Of a stretch of DNA of 64,000 nucleotides, positions 8,515 to 17,442 are shown piece after piece (positions within the stretch are counted from its first letter, which is position 1; the number at the start of each line of letters is the position of its first letter). The stretch is from Planctopirus ephydatiae. Lineage in GTDB: Bacteria; Planctomycetota; Planctomycetia; Planctomycetales; Planctomycetaceae. The stretch spans positions 3,683,501 through 3,747,500 of the forward strand of contig NZ_CP036299.1 in NCBI RefSeq assembly GCF_007752345.1. The letters run 5' to 3'. The notes beneath the pieces are model-generated. The model was not told where the DNA came from and made no database searches. It saw only the letters and a list, made by a program, of their open reading frames with translations. A program made the translations under genes and the position numbers.

Positions 8515-9942
8515 TCAGGCGATCAAATCTTTGACGACTGTTCCATGAACATCCGTCAGCCGGAAATCTCGGCCCGCATAGCGGTATGTCAGCTTTTCGT
8601 GGTCAAACCCTAATAGCGCCAGGATCGTGGCCTGCAGATCATGGACGTGAACCTTCTTCTCAACAGCCTGAAATCCGAAGGGGTCGGTGGCTCCATAAAC
8701 CTGACCACCTTTGACACCACCACCTGCCATCCAGACAGTAAAGCCCCAGTGATTGTGATCCCGGCCGTTGATCTTACCGGCATTAGAGCCAGCCGTAGGC
8801 ATCTCGACGACCGGGGTGCGTCCAAATTCACCGCCCCAGATCACCAGCGTCTCATCAAACAATCCACGCTCTTTCAAGTCAGTCAACAACTGGGCAATCC
8901 CGCCATCAATCTGACCTGCGAGACGACGATGCCCCTGTTCGAGGTCATCATGATTATCCCAGGGCTGCCCTTCGCCATGCCAGAGTTGAATGAATCGCAC
9001 ACCTCGTTCCACCAGCCGCCTGGCAATCAATAATTGACGCCCCTGCACTGAATCCCCATAAGCTTCGAGAATATGCTTGGGTTCGTTCTGAATATCGAAT
9101 GCATCCGTCGCCTCCATCTGCATACGATACGCCAGCTCAAAGGAATGAATGCGTGCATCTAGAGCGGCATCTTTCGCTCGCTTCGCCTGATGCAATTCAT
9201 TCAGTTTCTGCAGCAAATCGAGTTGCCGGCGCTGTTCAGGCAGCGAAGCGACATGACTCTTAATGTTCTCAATGAGCTTCTCAATATCGCGATGACGCGT
9301 ATCGATGTGAGTTCCCTGATAGACACCCGGTAAAAAGGCCGACCGCCAGTTTTGTGTCCCGGTAATCGGTAGACCATTGGGGCACATCGCAATAAAACCA
9401 GGCAGATTCTGGTTTTCACTCCCCATGCCGTAGGTCACCCAAGCTCCCAGACTGGGGCGGGGCAGGCGGGCGTCGCCACAATTCATCAGCATCAATGATG
9501 GCTCATGATTGGGAACATCTGCATGCATCGAGTGAATGATGGCCATATCGTCGACGTGTTTGGCCGTTTTGGCGAACAGCTCGCTGACATAGACCCCGTT
9601 CTGGCCGTACTGCTGAAACTTGAACGGCGAGGCGAGGGCAGCGCCCGTTTTGCGCTCTGTCTTTAAAGTTTCGACGGGGAGTGGCTTGCCACCATACTTC
9701 TGCAGCTCAGGCTTATAGTCGAACGTGTCCACATGAGATGGCCCGCCATTGCAGAAAATGTGGATAACGTGCTTGGCTTTCGCTGGGAAATGGGCAGGGC
9801 GGGGCTGCATGGGGGATGAAAACTGCTTGGGCCCTGCAGAAATCTCCGCCATGGCCTGCTCCGTCGTCATTCCCGCCAGAGCCAGTGCACCAAAGCCACA
9901 ACCCGATCGAGCCAGAAACTCCCGGCGTGATGAATAAAACAT
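8515..9942 (-). CDS. DUF1501 protein with Tat leader (sulfatase-like fold)
   Basis: The 475-residue planctomycete DUF1501 protein starts with a twin-arginine leader: 'SSRREFLARSG' followed by a hydrophobic Ala/Gly stretch up to about residue 32, so a folded, cofactor-bearing export is expected. Family-like segments are 'HVIHIFCNGGPSHVDTFDYKP', 'MHADVPNHEPSLMLMNCGD', 'TLVIWGGEFGRTP' and 'GRDHNHWGFTVWMAGGGVKGG'. DUF1501 is related to alkaline phosphatase/sulfatase folds, but its reaction is not established. In planctomycetes it is very often encoded beside DUF1549/DUF1553 proteins, as here, where that gene lies just upstream on the same strand (122 bases). I infer that the two form one exported or cell-surface function. 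Confidence 0.92.
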   Translation of the reverse strand: MFYSSRREFLARSGCGFGALALAGMTTEQAMAEISAGPKQFSSPMQPRPAHFPAKAKHVIHIFCNGGPSHVDTFDYKPELQKYGGKPLPVETLKTERKTGAALASPFKFQQYGQNGVYVSELFAKTAKHVDDMAIIHSMHADVPNHEPSLMLMNCGDARLPRPSLGAWVTYGMGSENQNLPGFIAMCPNGLPITGTQNWRSAFLPGVYQGTHIDTRHRDIEKLIENIKSHVASLPEQRRQLDLLQKLNELHQAKRAKDAALDARIHSFELAYRMQMEATDAFDIQNEPKHILEAYGDSVQGRQLLIARRLVERGVRFIQLWHGEGQPWDNHDDLEQGHRRLAGQIDGGIAQLLTDLKERGLFDETLVIWGGEFGRTPVVEMPTAGSNAGKINGRDHNHWGFTVWMAGGGVKGGQVYGATDPFGFQAVEKKVHVHDLQATILALLGFDHEKLTYRYAGRDFRLTDVHGTVVKDLIA

Positions 9943-10064
9943 GATTAACCTGCCTTATCGGTCAAGGGCTGCGAAATCACGTCGCGCCACTTTTGATACA
10001 GATCTATTTCACTTGATTCACAGGGGCTATATGCCAGTTGGCAGCCGTTGAACACCAAAATTCT

Positions 10065-12956
10065 TCAATCGACAAACAAGTACTCGTTGGTCATCAGCAG
10101 TACCTGAGCCAATTGCTGCCATGGCGTGAGATGCTGATCTTTTTTCTCTCCGTTTTCAGCAGCTTTTCCAGTGGGACCTGTCATCACAAACTCAACGGCC
10201 AGTTTCTTTTCTTCAGGTGTGGGTACCCGGCTGAGAACCCGCTTGTAAAGCTCGGTTACGGCTTTATCTCCATCGTTGACGGGGACCTTGATCGATGCGG
10301 CCAGCAATCGGGTCTGATCGGCTACAAATTCGGAATTCAGGAAGAATAACGCCTGCTGAGGAACCGTCGTTTGCGGGCGAGCGGGAGCACTGGCATCAGG
10401 ATCGGCAAAATCAAAAGCCCGGAATGTCCCCGGTAGATCATTGCGATTAATCAGTGCATAGACCGTTCTTCGATGCTCTTTGGGGTCTGTCAGGCTGCCA
10501 AATGGTCGCCCTCCACGAGATTCATCCAAGGTTTGCGAAACATAGAGCATCGAGTCGCGCATAGCCTCCAGACTCAGTCTTTGCCGGGGCATGTAACTGA
10601 GCAGTCGATTCTCGGGATCAACCGTCAGCGACTTTTCTGTAGGCGTACTTGCCTGACGATAAACCGCCGACTTCAGAATCAGACGATGCAGTTTCTTCAC
10701 TGACCATCCCGAACGAATAAACTCGCGGGCCAGATAATCGAGCAATTCCGGATGGGAAGGGGGTTCGCCGCGAATTCCGAAATCACTCGCTGTGCGCACC
10801 AATCCATTACCAAAATGCTGCTGCCAGACACGGTTCACCATCACTCGAGCAGCGAGATGCTGAGCAGAACCGGTGATCGCTTCTGCCAATTCCTGGCGTC
10901 CGCTCCCTCTTTTGAACGGTGCCCCCGTAGGATTCAAAACCTTCAGGAACTGTCGCTGAACTTCATTTCCCTGTCGGCCCGGATTACCTCGCTGGAAGAC
11001 ACGCTGGCCACCGATTTTCTCGCGATCCAGCAACACCATCGCTCTTGGCGGAGCACCGGGGGACGTGACCTTAAGCTCTTCCACCTTGCGACGTTTGGCC
11101 CGCAGGTCGTCGTTCATCGCACGATCAAAAGCCTGTCGAGCCTCGTTAATTGTCCACTTTGTCGGTGAAACATCTCCATAGAGCACCTCCCGCAATTGCT
11201 CTTGAGACCCTTCCACAAAGGCTTTGGAATCAGGATTCTGCTTGAGGTATTCCTGCCAGGCACCGTCAATCTCACGGAACAATTCGCCATAAAGGCGAGC
11301 CAGATCGTATAAGTTGACCGGCTTCTTCTCTTCGAGTTTTTTGAGCAGTAGTGGATGAACTGGCTTGCTTCCTTCACCCGAGGCTTTCGCCTTTGTGATC
11401 AGTTCATCCAGCTTAGAAGAAAACTCGCTGGCCTTGAGCCCGAAGGTGTCGTACCAGACACCGAACACCAGTTGATTCTTGTCACGATGATTGTTCAACC
11501 AGTCGCGCCACTGATTCACCATGCGTGGCTGCGGTTCCTCGCCTTCAATCTTCATCTGAGCGTCATCACGTGCAGGGGATGACTGCTTGATCAGCAATTG
11601 CAGGATCTCTCCCACTCGATGCCTCATCGAGTGCTGGACTTTCTCAAAGTACTTCTGCTCGGCTTCATCGACAACTTTTTCCCGTTTTGCCAGTTCTTCG
11701 AGAAACTCCTTATAAGCCTGCGAATCACCTGGCTTGCCAATCTCGGGAAGCTCTTCCGGCTCATAAGAGGCCTGAAAAATGCCATAAAATCCGTAGTACT
11801 CATCGATCGAGACCGGGTCGAACTTATGATCGTGGCACCGGGCACATTGCACTGTCATGCCCAGGAAACCACGCATGGTCACATCAATGCGGTCATCGAT
11901 AATGTCATGCGTATTGTTGAGATAACGCCTGCCGGTCGTCAGAAAGCCCAAAGCGGCCAGATGCATCTTGTCTGGCCCGGCATCCACCTGATCGGCCGCC
12001 AACTGGTACTTAACGAATTCGTTGTAAGGCATGTCGCTGTTGAATGCCTGAATGACCCAGTCGCGATAGGTATAGGCGTAAGGGTAACGATGCTCATCTG
12101 TGAAAACATACCCTTTGGTGTCGGCATATCGAGCCACATCCAGCCAGTGGCGACCCCACCGCTCGCCATAACGTGGAGAATCGAGTAATCGATTGATGAC
12201 CGTCTCTTCAGCACTCGGCGAACGATCTGCCATGAAGGCCTGAACTTCCGCAAAAGTCGGTGGCAGTCCATGCAGATCAAAGGTGACTCGACGAATCCAT
12301 TTCGCTTTATCTGCAGCGGACGATAGATCGAGGCCCACTCCCTCCAGTTTATGGACAATGTACTGGTCCACAGGTGTTTTGACCTTGGAACGATTTTTTA
12401 CTGAGGGAGGAGGGGATTCATTGAGTGGTTGAAATGCCCAGTGCTTCTCACGAGCCACTTGAGGATCGCGGAGATTATCGCCAGAGGGCGCCCCATCCTG
12501 TTCCGATTTCGGCCAGACAGCACCCGCATCAATCCAGCGCTTCAAGTCGGCAATCGCAGCTTCGGGTAACTTCCCTTTCGGAGGCATCTGAATGTCATCA
12601 TCGCGGTATTCGATCACCTTGAAGAGTCGGCTCTCAGCACTCTTACCGGGGAGGATCACATGGCCCGAAGAAATTTTGGCACGCGATGAAGTAATTGAAT
12701 CGAGGCGGACATCGCCTTCCTGTTTTTTGGGGCCGTGACAATCGAGGCAATGCTCGACCAGGAGCGGACGAACGCGGTTTTCAAAGAACGCCACTTGAGC
12801 GGGGTCAGCCGTATCATCGGCTTGAACGACGGCAGGTATCGCATGAGCAACGAGCATCGGGAGGAGCAGGACCGCGCACTGCACGAAACGGCGACCCCTG
12901 GAACTGTTTCCAGTCATGCCTGGTTCGATCAGACGAAGCTCTCGGAGTGTCAGCAT
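10065..12956 (-). CDS. DUF1549/DUF1553 protein with planctomycete-type cytochrome c domain
   Basis: The 963-residue exported protein has a signal segment (about 25-47). A planctomycete-type cytochrome c motif (PSCyt1-like) follows, with the heme-binding 'CLDCH' near residues 75-79 and a downstream 'MPPKGKLP' that may give the Met ligand. DUF1549 follows (about 160-370, with 'YGERWGRHWLDVARYADTKG' and a second CxxCH in 'VQCARCHDHKFDP'). DUF1553 fills the C-terminal part (about 640-930, with 'ARVMVNRVWQQHFGNGLV' and 'ALFFLNSEFV'). These families are a planctomycete/verrucomicrobial hallmark; no catalytic role is proven, and the two CxxCH motifs point to a redox or electron-carrying part. The downstream partner is DUF1501. 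Met14 is an alternative start that would bring the signal sequence nearer the N-terminus. Confidence 0.92.
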   Translation of the reverse strand: MLTLRELRLIEPGMTGNSSRGRRFVQCAVLLLPMLVAHAIPAVVQADDTADPAQVAFFENRVRPLLVEHCLDCHGPKKQEGDVRLDSITSSRAKISSGHVILPGKSAESRLFKVIEYRDDDIQMPPKGKLPEAAIADLKRWIDAGAVWPKSEQDGAPSGDNLRDPQVAREKHWAFQPLNESPPPSVKNRSKVKTPVDQYIVHKLEGVGLDLSSAADKAKWIRRVTFDLHGLPPTFAEVQAFMADRSPSAEETVINRLLDSPRYGERWGRHWLDVARYADTKGYVFTDEHRYPYAYTYRDWVIQAFNSDMPYNEFVKYQLAADQVDAGPDKMHLAALGFLTTGRRYLNNTHDIIDDRIDVTMRGFLGMTVQCARCHDHKFDPVSIDEYYGFYGIFQASYEPEELPEIGKPGDSQAYKEFLEELAKREKVVDEAEQKYFEKVQHSMRHRVGEILQLLIKQSSPARDDAQMKIEGEEPQPRMVNQWRDWLNNHRDKNQLVFGVWYDTFGLKASEFSSKLDELITKAKASGEGSKPVHPLLLKKLEEKKPVNLYDLARLYGELFREIDGAWQEYLKQNPDSKAFVEGSQEQLREVLYGDVSPTKWTINEARQAFDRAMNDDLRAKRRKVEELKVTSPGAPPRAMVLLDREKIGGQRVFQRGNPGRQGNEVQRQFLKVLNPTGAPFKRGSGRQELAEAITGSAQHLAARVMVNRVWQQHFGNGLVRTASDFGIRGEPPSHPELLDYLAREFIRSGWSVKKLHRLILKSAVYRQASTPTEKSLTVDPENRLLSYMPRQRLSLEAMRDSMLYVSQTLDESRGGRPFGSLTDPKEHRRTVYALINRNDLPGTFRAFDFADPDASAPARPQTTVPQQALFFLNSEFVADQTRLLAASIKVPVNDGDKAVTELYKRVLSRVPTPEEKKLAVEFVMTGPTGKAAENGEKKDQHLTPWQQLAQVLLMTNEYLFVD

Positions 12957-13261
12957 GAAGTATCACCGTCGGCAGGGCAGGGGAGAGTCAAAGCCAGGAG
13001 GGCAAATGATCGGCAGGAGTTTTATGCGAACATTATCACATCAAACTTTCTTTACTTATTGTGTCGGTCATTTTGCCAATCATCAAGGGAAAATTATGCC
13101 CGGCCGATGCAATCCTCATGATGTCACGAGGTCAACAGCCATAACATTCATGATTGGAAAAAAGCATCCAGTTCGATGAATCATGTCACCCTGTTGAGAA
13201 TCTCGAAATTTTACTGTTCGAAGCACGACAGCCAACGGATGCTGCACAAATAGCCATACCG
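12957..13261. other. Intergenic region upstream of the DUF1549/DUF1553 gene
   Basis: About 305 bases between the start of the DUF1549/DUF1553 gene and the fusA terminator. It must hold the promoter of the DUF1549-DUF1501 unit on the minus strand. I see no gene, convincing hairpin or clear promoter boxes in it. Confidence 0.4.
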
Positions 13262-13301
13262 TAATAAAACGAGCCCACCAGAATCTCTCCTGATGGGCTC
13301 G
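13262..13301 (-). terminator. Intrinsic terminator of fusA
   Basis: On the minus strand CGAGCCCATCAG pairs with CTGGTGGGCTCG (12 bp with one G-T pair; plus-strand 13290-13301 and 13270-13281), with an 8-base loop and a following TTTTATT run. It lies about 32 bases past the fusA stop. Its sequence resembles the terminator at 25066-25104. Confidence 0.9.
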
Positions 13302-13332
13302 CTTGAGGCCTCAATTCATTTCGAAGCAGCCA

Positions 13333-15465
13333 TTACGTCTTTGCCAGACGTTCGGCTTTTTCCTTCTTGCGTTTTTCGACCACTTCGTCGACCAGGTTAC
13401 GTGGCAGCATGGAGTAACGGCTGAATTCCATGGTGAACGTACCCTTACCCTGCGTCATCGAACGGAGTTCGTTGGCATAGTCGAACATCATGGACAGAGG
13501 AACTTCAGCACTGATGACGGCAGTTCCCAGGTTGGTATCCGAGGAATTGATCACACCACGCTTGCTGGAGAGCTGCCCTGTCACTGAACCCTGGAATTCT
13601 TCGGGAACTTCCACTTCGAGCTTCATGATTGGCTCCAGCAGACCGATATCGGCCTTCTTGAGCGTATCACGCATACAATCGAAACCGCAGATGTCGAACG
13701 CCATTTCCGAAGAATCGACGTCGTGGTAGCTGCCGTCCTGCAGAACCATACGGACATTCACCACTTCGCACTCGCAGAGTGGCCCCTTGACGATCCCGCG
13801 CTGGAAGCCCTTATCCGTTGGAGCAATATACTCCTTCGGAATACGACCACCGGAAACGTCATTCACGAATTCATAAGGCATCACGCTGTCTTCAGGCAAT
13901 GGTTCGAGGTAGCCCACAATGTGAGCAAACTGACCCGAACCACCGGTCTGCTTCTTGTGCTTCCAGTTGAATTCCACCTTCTTGGTCGGTGTTTCGCGGT
14001 AAGCCACACGTGGCTGACCAACGATACATTCGACGCCGTATTCTCGCTTGATGCGCTCCACGTAAATGTCGAGGTGCAACTGACCCATACCGGCAATGAG
14101 CGTCTGGCCGGTTTCTTCGTCGGTCAAAACACGGAAGGTCGGATCTTCACGGCGGAAGCGTTCCAGGGCCTTGCCGAGCTTGTCTGCCCCATCGCGCTTC
14201 ACTGGCTCGATCGAGAGACGGATCACGGCGTCAGGCACGAAGATGCTTTCCAGCGAATAGTTCGTTCCTTCTGCGCAGAACGTATCCCCCGATGCACAAT
14301 CGACACCCACCAGAGCTACAATGTCACCAGCTTCACCCGATTCAATATCTTCACGGCTGTTGGCGTGCATGCGCACCAGTCGGCCAAAGCGAACACGCTT
14401 GCCCGTACGGGTGTTAACATAGCTATCGCCCTTAATGATCTTGCCCTGATAGATACGGGTGTAAGTCAGCTGACCAAACTGCTCGACAACGGTCTTGAAG
14501 GCCATACAGACGAGCGGCTTCGCAGGATCTGACGAGAGCGGTACCCGGTTCCAACCTGGCTGAAGGGCCGAAGTATCCGCAGGTGGCTTCATGTCGTTGT
14601 CCATGGCCGACAGTTCGCGATCCAGCGGGCTGGGCAGGTAGTATGTCACTGCGTCGAGCAATTCCTGCACACCCTTGTTCTTGTAAGCCGTGCCCATCAT
14701 GACAGGAACGATCTTATGTGACAGCGTGCAATCGCGAATGATCGGACGGAGCTGTTCAGCCGAGAGTGGCTGCTCTTCGAGAATGGCCATGGCCACGTCA
14801 TCATTGAACATCGAGAGCGTCTCGAGCATGAACAGACGAGCTTCAGCGGCTTTCTCAGCATATTGAGCAGGGATTTCTTCATAGCGAACGACTTCGCCGT
14901 CTTCTCCATCGAAAAACGCTGCGCGCATTTCGACAAGATCGATGACGCCTTCGAAAGCTGCTTCACGCCCCATGGGAATCTGCAGAGGGCAGGGGTTGAC
15001 CATCAGTTTGTCCCGAACCATCCCGATGACCTTCTCGGGGTTGGCGCCGGTACGATCCATTTTGTTGATGAACGCGATGCGGGGCACCTTGTAACGCTTC
15101 ATCTGGCGGTCAACGGTGAGCGACTGGCTCTGGACACCACCGACCGAGCAGAGCACAAGAATGGCTCCGTCGAGCACGCGCAAACTGCGTTCCACTTCCA
15201 CGGTGAAGTCGACGTGGCCCGGGGTATCGATCAGGTTGACGGTGTAGTCCTTCCACGTGACCTGTGTCGCGGCGGAAGTGATCGTGATCCCTTTCTCGCG
15301 TTCCAGTTCCATATGGTCCATGGTCGCGCCGACGCCGTCCTTGCCCTTCACTTCGTGAATCGAGTGGATGCGGCCGGAGTAAAACAGAATACGCTCGGAG
15401 AGCGTCGTTTTGCCGGAATCAATGTGGGCCGAAACACCAATGTTGCGGTAACGGGATAGATCCAT
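13333..15465 (-). CDS. fusA: Translation elongation factor G (spd/mitochondrial EF-G1 type)
   Basis: The 710-residue GTPase drives ribosomal translocation. G1 'AHIDSGKTT' (instead of the usual AHIDAGKTT), G2 region 'EREKGITITSAAT', G3 'DTPGHVDFT' and G4 'NKMDR' are all readable, and domains II to V follow to the C-terminus. The switch-region sequence 'IHEVKGKDGVGATMD' is typical of mitochondrial EF-G1 and of the spirochaete/planctomycete/delta-proteobacterial spdEFG1 group rather than of E. coli FusA. In species studied, spdEFG1 does translocation and a second EF-G does recycling, so another paralogue should exist elsewhere. The start is set at the Met of 'MDLSRYRNIGVSAH'; an upstream in-frame start would add 14 unconserved residues. 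It is not in a str operon: no rpsL, rpsG or tuf is adjacent. Confidence 0.95.
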   Translation of the reverse strand: MDLSRYRNIGVSAHIDSGKTTLSERILFYSGRIHSIHEVKGKDGVGATMDHMELEREKGITITSAATQVTWKDYTVNLIDTPGHVDFTVEVERSLRVLDGAILVLCSVGGVQSQSLTVDRQMKRYKVPRIAFINKMDRTGANPEKVIGMVRDKLMVNPCPLQIPMGREAAFEGVIDLVEMRAAFFDGEDGEVVRYEEIPAQYAEKAAEARLFMLETLSMFNDDVAMAILEEQPLSAEQLRPIIRDCTLSHKIVPVMMGTAYKNKGVQELLDAVTYYLPSPLDRELSAMDNDMKPPADTSALQPGWNRVPLSSDPAKPLVCMAFKTVVEQFGQLTYTRIYQGKIIKGDSYVNTRTGKRVRFGRLVRMHANSREDIESGEAGDIVALVGVDCASGDTFCAEGTNYSLESIFVPDAVIRLSIEPVKRDGADKLGKALERFRREDPTFRVLTDEETGQTLIAGMGQLHLDIYVERIKREYGVECIVGQPRVAYRETPTKKVEFNWKHKKQTGGSGQFAHIVGYLEPLPEDSVMPYEFVNDVSGGRIPKEYIAPTDKGFQRGIVKGPLCECEVVNVRMVLQDGSYHDVDSSEMAFDICGFDCMRDTLKKADIGLLEPIMKLEVEVPEEFQGSVTGQLSSKRGVINSSDTNLGTAVISAEVPLSMMFDYANELRSMTQGKGTFTMEFSRYSMLPRNLVDEVVEKRKKEKAERLAKT

Positions 15466-16134
15466 GATTTCAAAAATCCGTGAAAGGGACAGAAAACAAC
15501 CAGACAATCCGAAACCTTGGTTTGCCTCGGCAGATCAGCCGCCGGAGGAACTTCAGGAAACAAACCATCTGATCGACAGAAAGTGAGTTAGAAACAATCG
15601 CTGCAATCACCTGGGTTGAGGATGAAACCCTTGACGCAGAAAGCACTTAAAATCCGAGCATCGTTTGAAACAGCGATACTGTTCGGGGCAGCATTCAGTG
15701 GCATCGCAGTGATCAGTCAGACCACTGTCGTGATGCTCGAGAGAGTCGGGCTTCTCAAAATGGGCCCGGCACTCGCGCACCACGGAAACTACATGGGTGG
15801 AGGAACTTCCCAAATCAGCATTCTCGATTTTCCCAACTGAATTCCCACTTCATAAAACAGACTTCTCAAAGCATCCCCAGAATGATCAGGCAAAGGCCTG
15901 CTGGGGAGAGAAGTATGAATCCTGAAATGCACACTAGTACAGCGTAATCTGAGATAATCCAGACTATGCATATTGAGCAGTACAATATCTTTCCTGCGAT
16001 CTTTCGTGAAGTCTCGATGGGCTCGCGGTAGAAAACTTGTTCAAAAATTCCCAACTCTCTCAGGCAAAAGGATATCCAGCCGCTGTTCAGCGGACATTTC
16101 CTTCCCCTCTGGGGCCTGATCTGCACGTCCTGTG
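15466..16134. other. Long intergenic region between fusA and the threonine aldolase gene
   Basis: About 670 bases with no convincing gene. It should carry the fusA promoter and leader. A compound hairpin is visible at 15875-15906 (CCCCAG...CTGGGG enclosing CAGGC/GCCTG), without a T-run. A 6-bp CCGCTG/CAGCGG hairpin lies nearer the aldolase stop (around 16080). A weak plus-strand ORF (15622-15840) was rejected. An untranslated RNA here cannot be excluded. Confidence 0.4.
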
Positions 16135-17187
16135 TTAATCGTATGAACTTGCTGCCACCGTTTGAAACGCCTCCACGACTCGCGGCAAACAATCGCCGGG
16201 AATATCCAGATGTGTGCACAAACGAATTTTCTGGCGGCCAAAGGCCAGCACAAGGACACCTTCCCGCTGCAAAAGTTCGACGAATCGATCAGCAGTGCCC
16301 CACTCCTGGGCAATTTCGATGATCACAATATTCGTTGCGACAGCCTTCAGATCGATCGAGAGCTGGGGAATCCTGGCGATCTTTTCCGCTAACCAGCGTG
16401 CATGTGCGTGGTCGTCTTTCAATCGCTCAACATTGTGTTCGAGGGCGTACAAAGCGGAAGCAGCCATCATCCCGCCTTGCCGAATGCCGCCACCAAAGAG
16501 CTTACGGGCACGCCTGGCTCTGGCCATCATCGGCCGGCTTCCCACAAGCATGGAACCCATCGGGCAGCCCAATCCTTTGGAAAAACAGATCGAGACGGTA
16601 TCGGCGAACTCGCAAAACTCCCGTGGGCTGTAACCCGCAGCCTGACACGCATTGAACAAACGCGCGCCATCGACGTGCACTGCCAGGTGACGGGCATGTG
16701 CCCAATCGGCGACTTCACAAAATGCCTGAAGTGGCCAGGGTCTGCCGCCACCTCGATTTGTCGTATTCTCAACGCAGACAACTTTGGTAATCGATTCATG
16801 CTGATCGTGGCCGTGAATCATCCCTTCCAGTTGATCTGCACGAAAGATTCCCCCTTCGCCATCAATCAATCGACAAGTCACACCATGCAGGGCAGCAGGG
16901 GCTCCTTGTTCGTAATAAAAGATGTGTGAGGATCCATCGAGCAGGATTTCATCACCACTCGAGCAATGTGCCCGCAAAGCCATCTGATTGGATTGAATTC
17001 CTGAACAGGCATAAACGGCTGCTTCCTTACCCAGCATTTCCGCCACACGCTGTTCGAGCCGATTGATTGTCGGATCTTCGCCGAACATATCATCGCCCAC
17101 TTCAGCTTCCGCAATCACCCGCCGCATCTCGGGAGTCGGCCGTGTCACTGTATCGCTGCGTAAATCGATTCTTCCGACATTCACCAC
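16135..17187 (-). CDS. ltaE: Low-specificity L-threonine aldolase (PLP enzyme)
   Basis: The 350-residue fold-type I PLP enzyme of the threonine aldolase/beta-eliminating lyase family splits L-threonine or L-allo-threonine to glycine and acetaldehyde in the cytoplasm. The N-terminus 'IDLRSDTVTRPTPEMR' followed by 'EVGDDMFGEDPTINRLE' is diagnostic. 'HVDGARLFNA' gives the Asp that contacts the PLP ring nitrogen, and 'CFSKGLGCPMGS' holds the Schiff-base Lys. The length matches LtaE. It is transcribed alone and diverges from hisD with about 255 bases between them. Glycine made here links to GlyA elsewhere in the window, but there is no direct operon link. Confidence 0.93.
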   Translation of the reverse strand: MVNVGRIDLRSDTVTRPTPEMRRVIAEAEVGDDMFGEDPTINRLEQRVAEMLGKEAAVYACSGIQSNQMALRAHCSSGDEILLDGSSHIFYYEQGAPAALHGVTCRLIDGEGGIFRADQLEGMIHGHDQHESITKVVCVENTTNRGGGRPWPLQAFCEVADWAHARHLAVHVDGARLFNACQAAGYSPREFCEFADTVSICFSKGLGCPMGSMLVGSRPMMARARRARKLFGGGIRQGGMMAASALYALEHNVERLKDDHAHARWLAEKIARIPQLSIDLKAVATNIVIIEIAQEWGTADRFVELLQREGVLVLAFGRQKIRLCTHLDIPGDCLPRVVEAFQTVAASSYD

Positions 17188-17442
17188 AACTGACCTCTTA
17201 GATTTCTAGCCACCTGTCATCGAGCACTATCCACTCTCTGGAGAGACAATTCACCCGGGAGGTGGGCTCTCGTGGACTTCAAGAGACGCTTTACCTACCA
17301 TACATTACGCATTTTCGATTCGTTGATCGGATAGGACAGAGATCGGATCACACCGAAAAGAATGCCAGTCATTGCCCCAAAGCGAAAGCTCACGCAGATG
17401 ACTTCCTAAGACGATTGAAATTTAACCTCGGAATAACCTCCC

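Noticed and set aside
13723-14532. A 269-codon plus-strand ORF antisense to fusA
   Set aside because: It lies wholly inside the well-supported EF-G gene; no ribosome-binding site or recognisable domain is seen. It is a mirror of conserved coding sequence.
15622-15840. Plus-strand ORF of about 72 codons upstream of fusA with one hydrophobic stretch
   Set aside because: The GAGG is immediately against the ATG with no proper spacing, codon pattern is poor and no homology is recognised. It may be chance in a long leader region.
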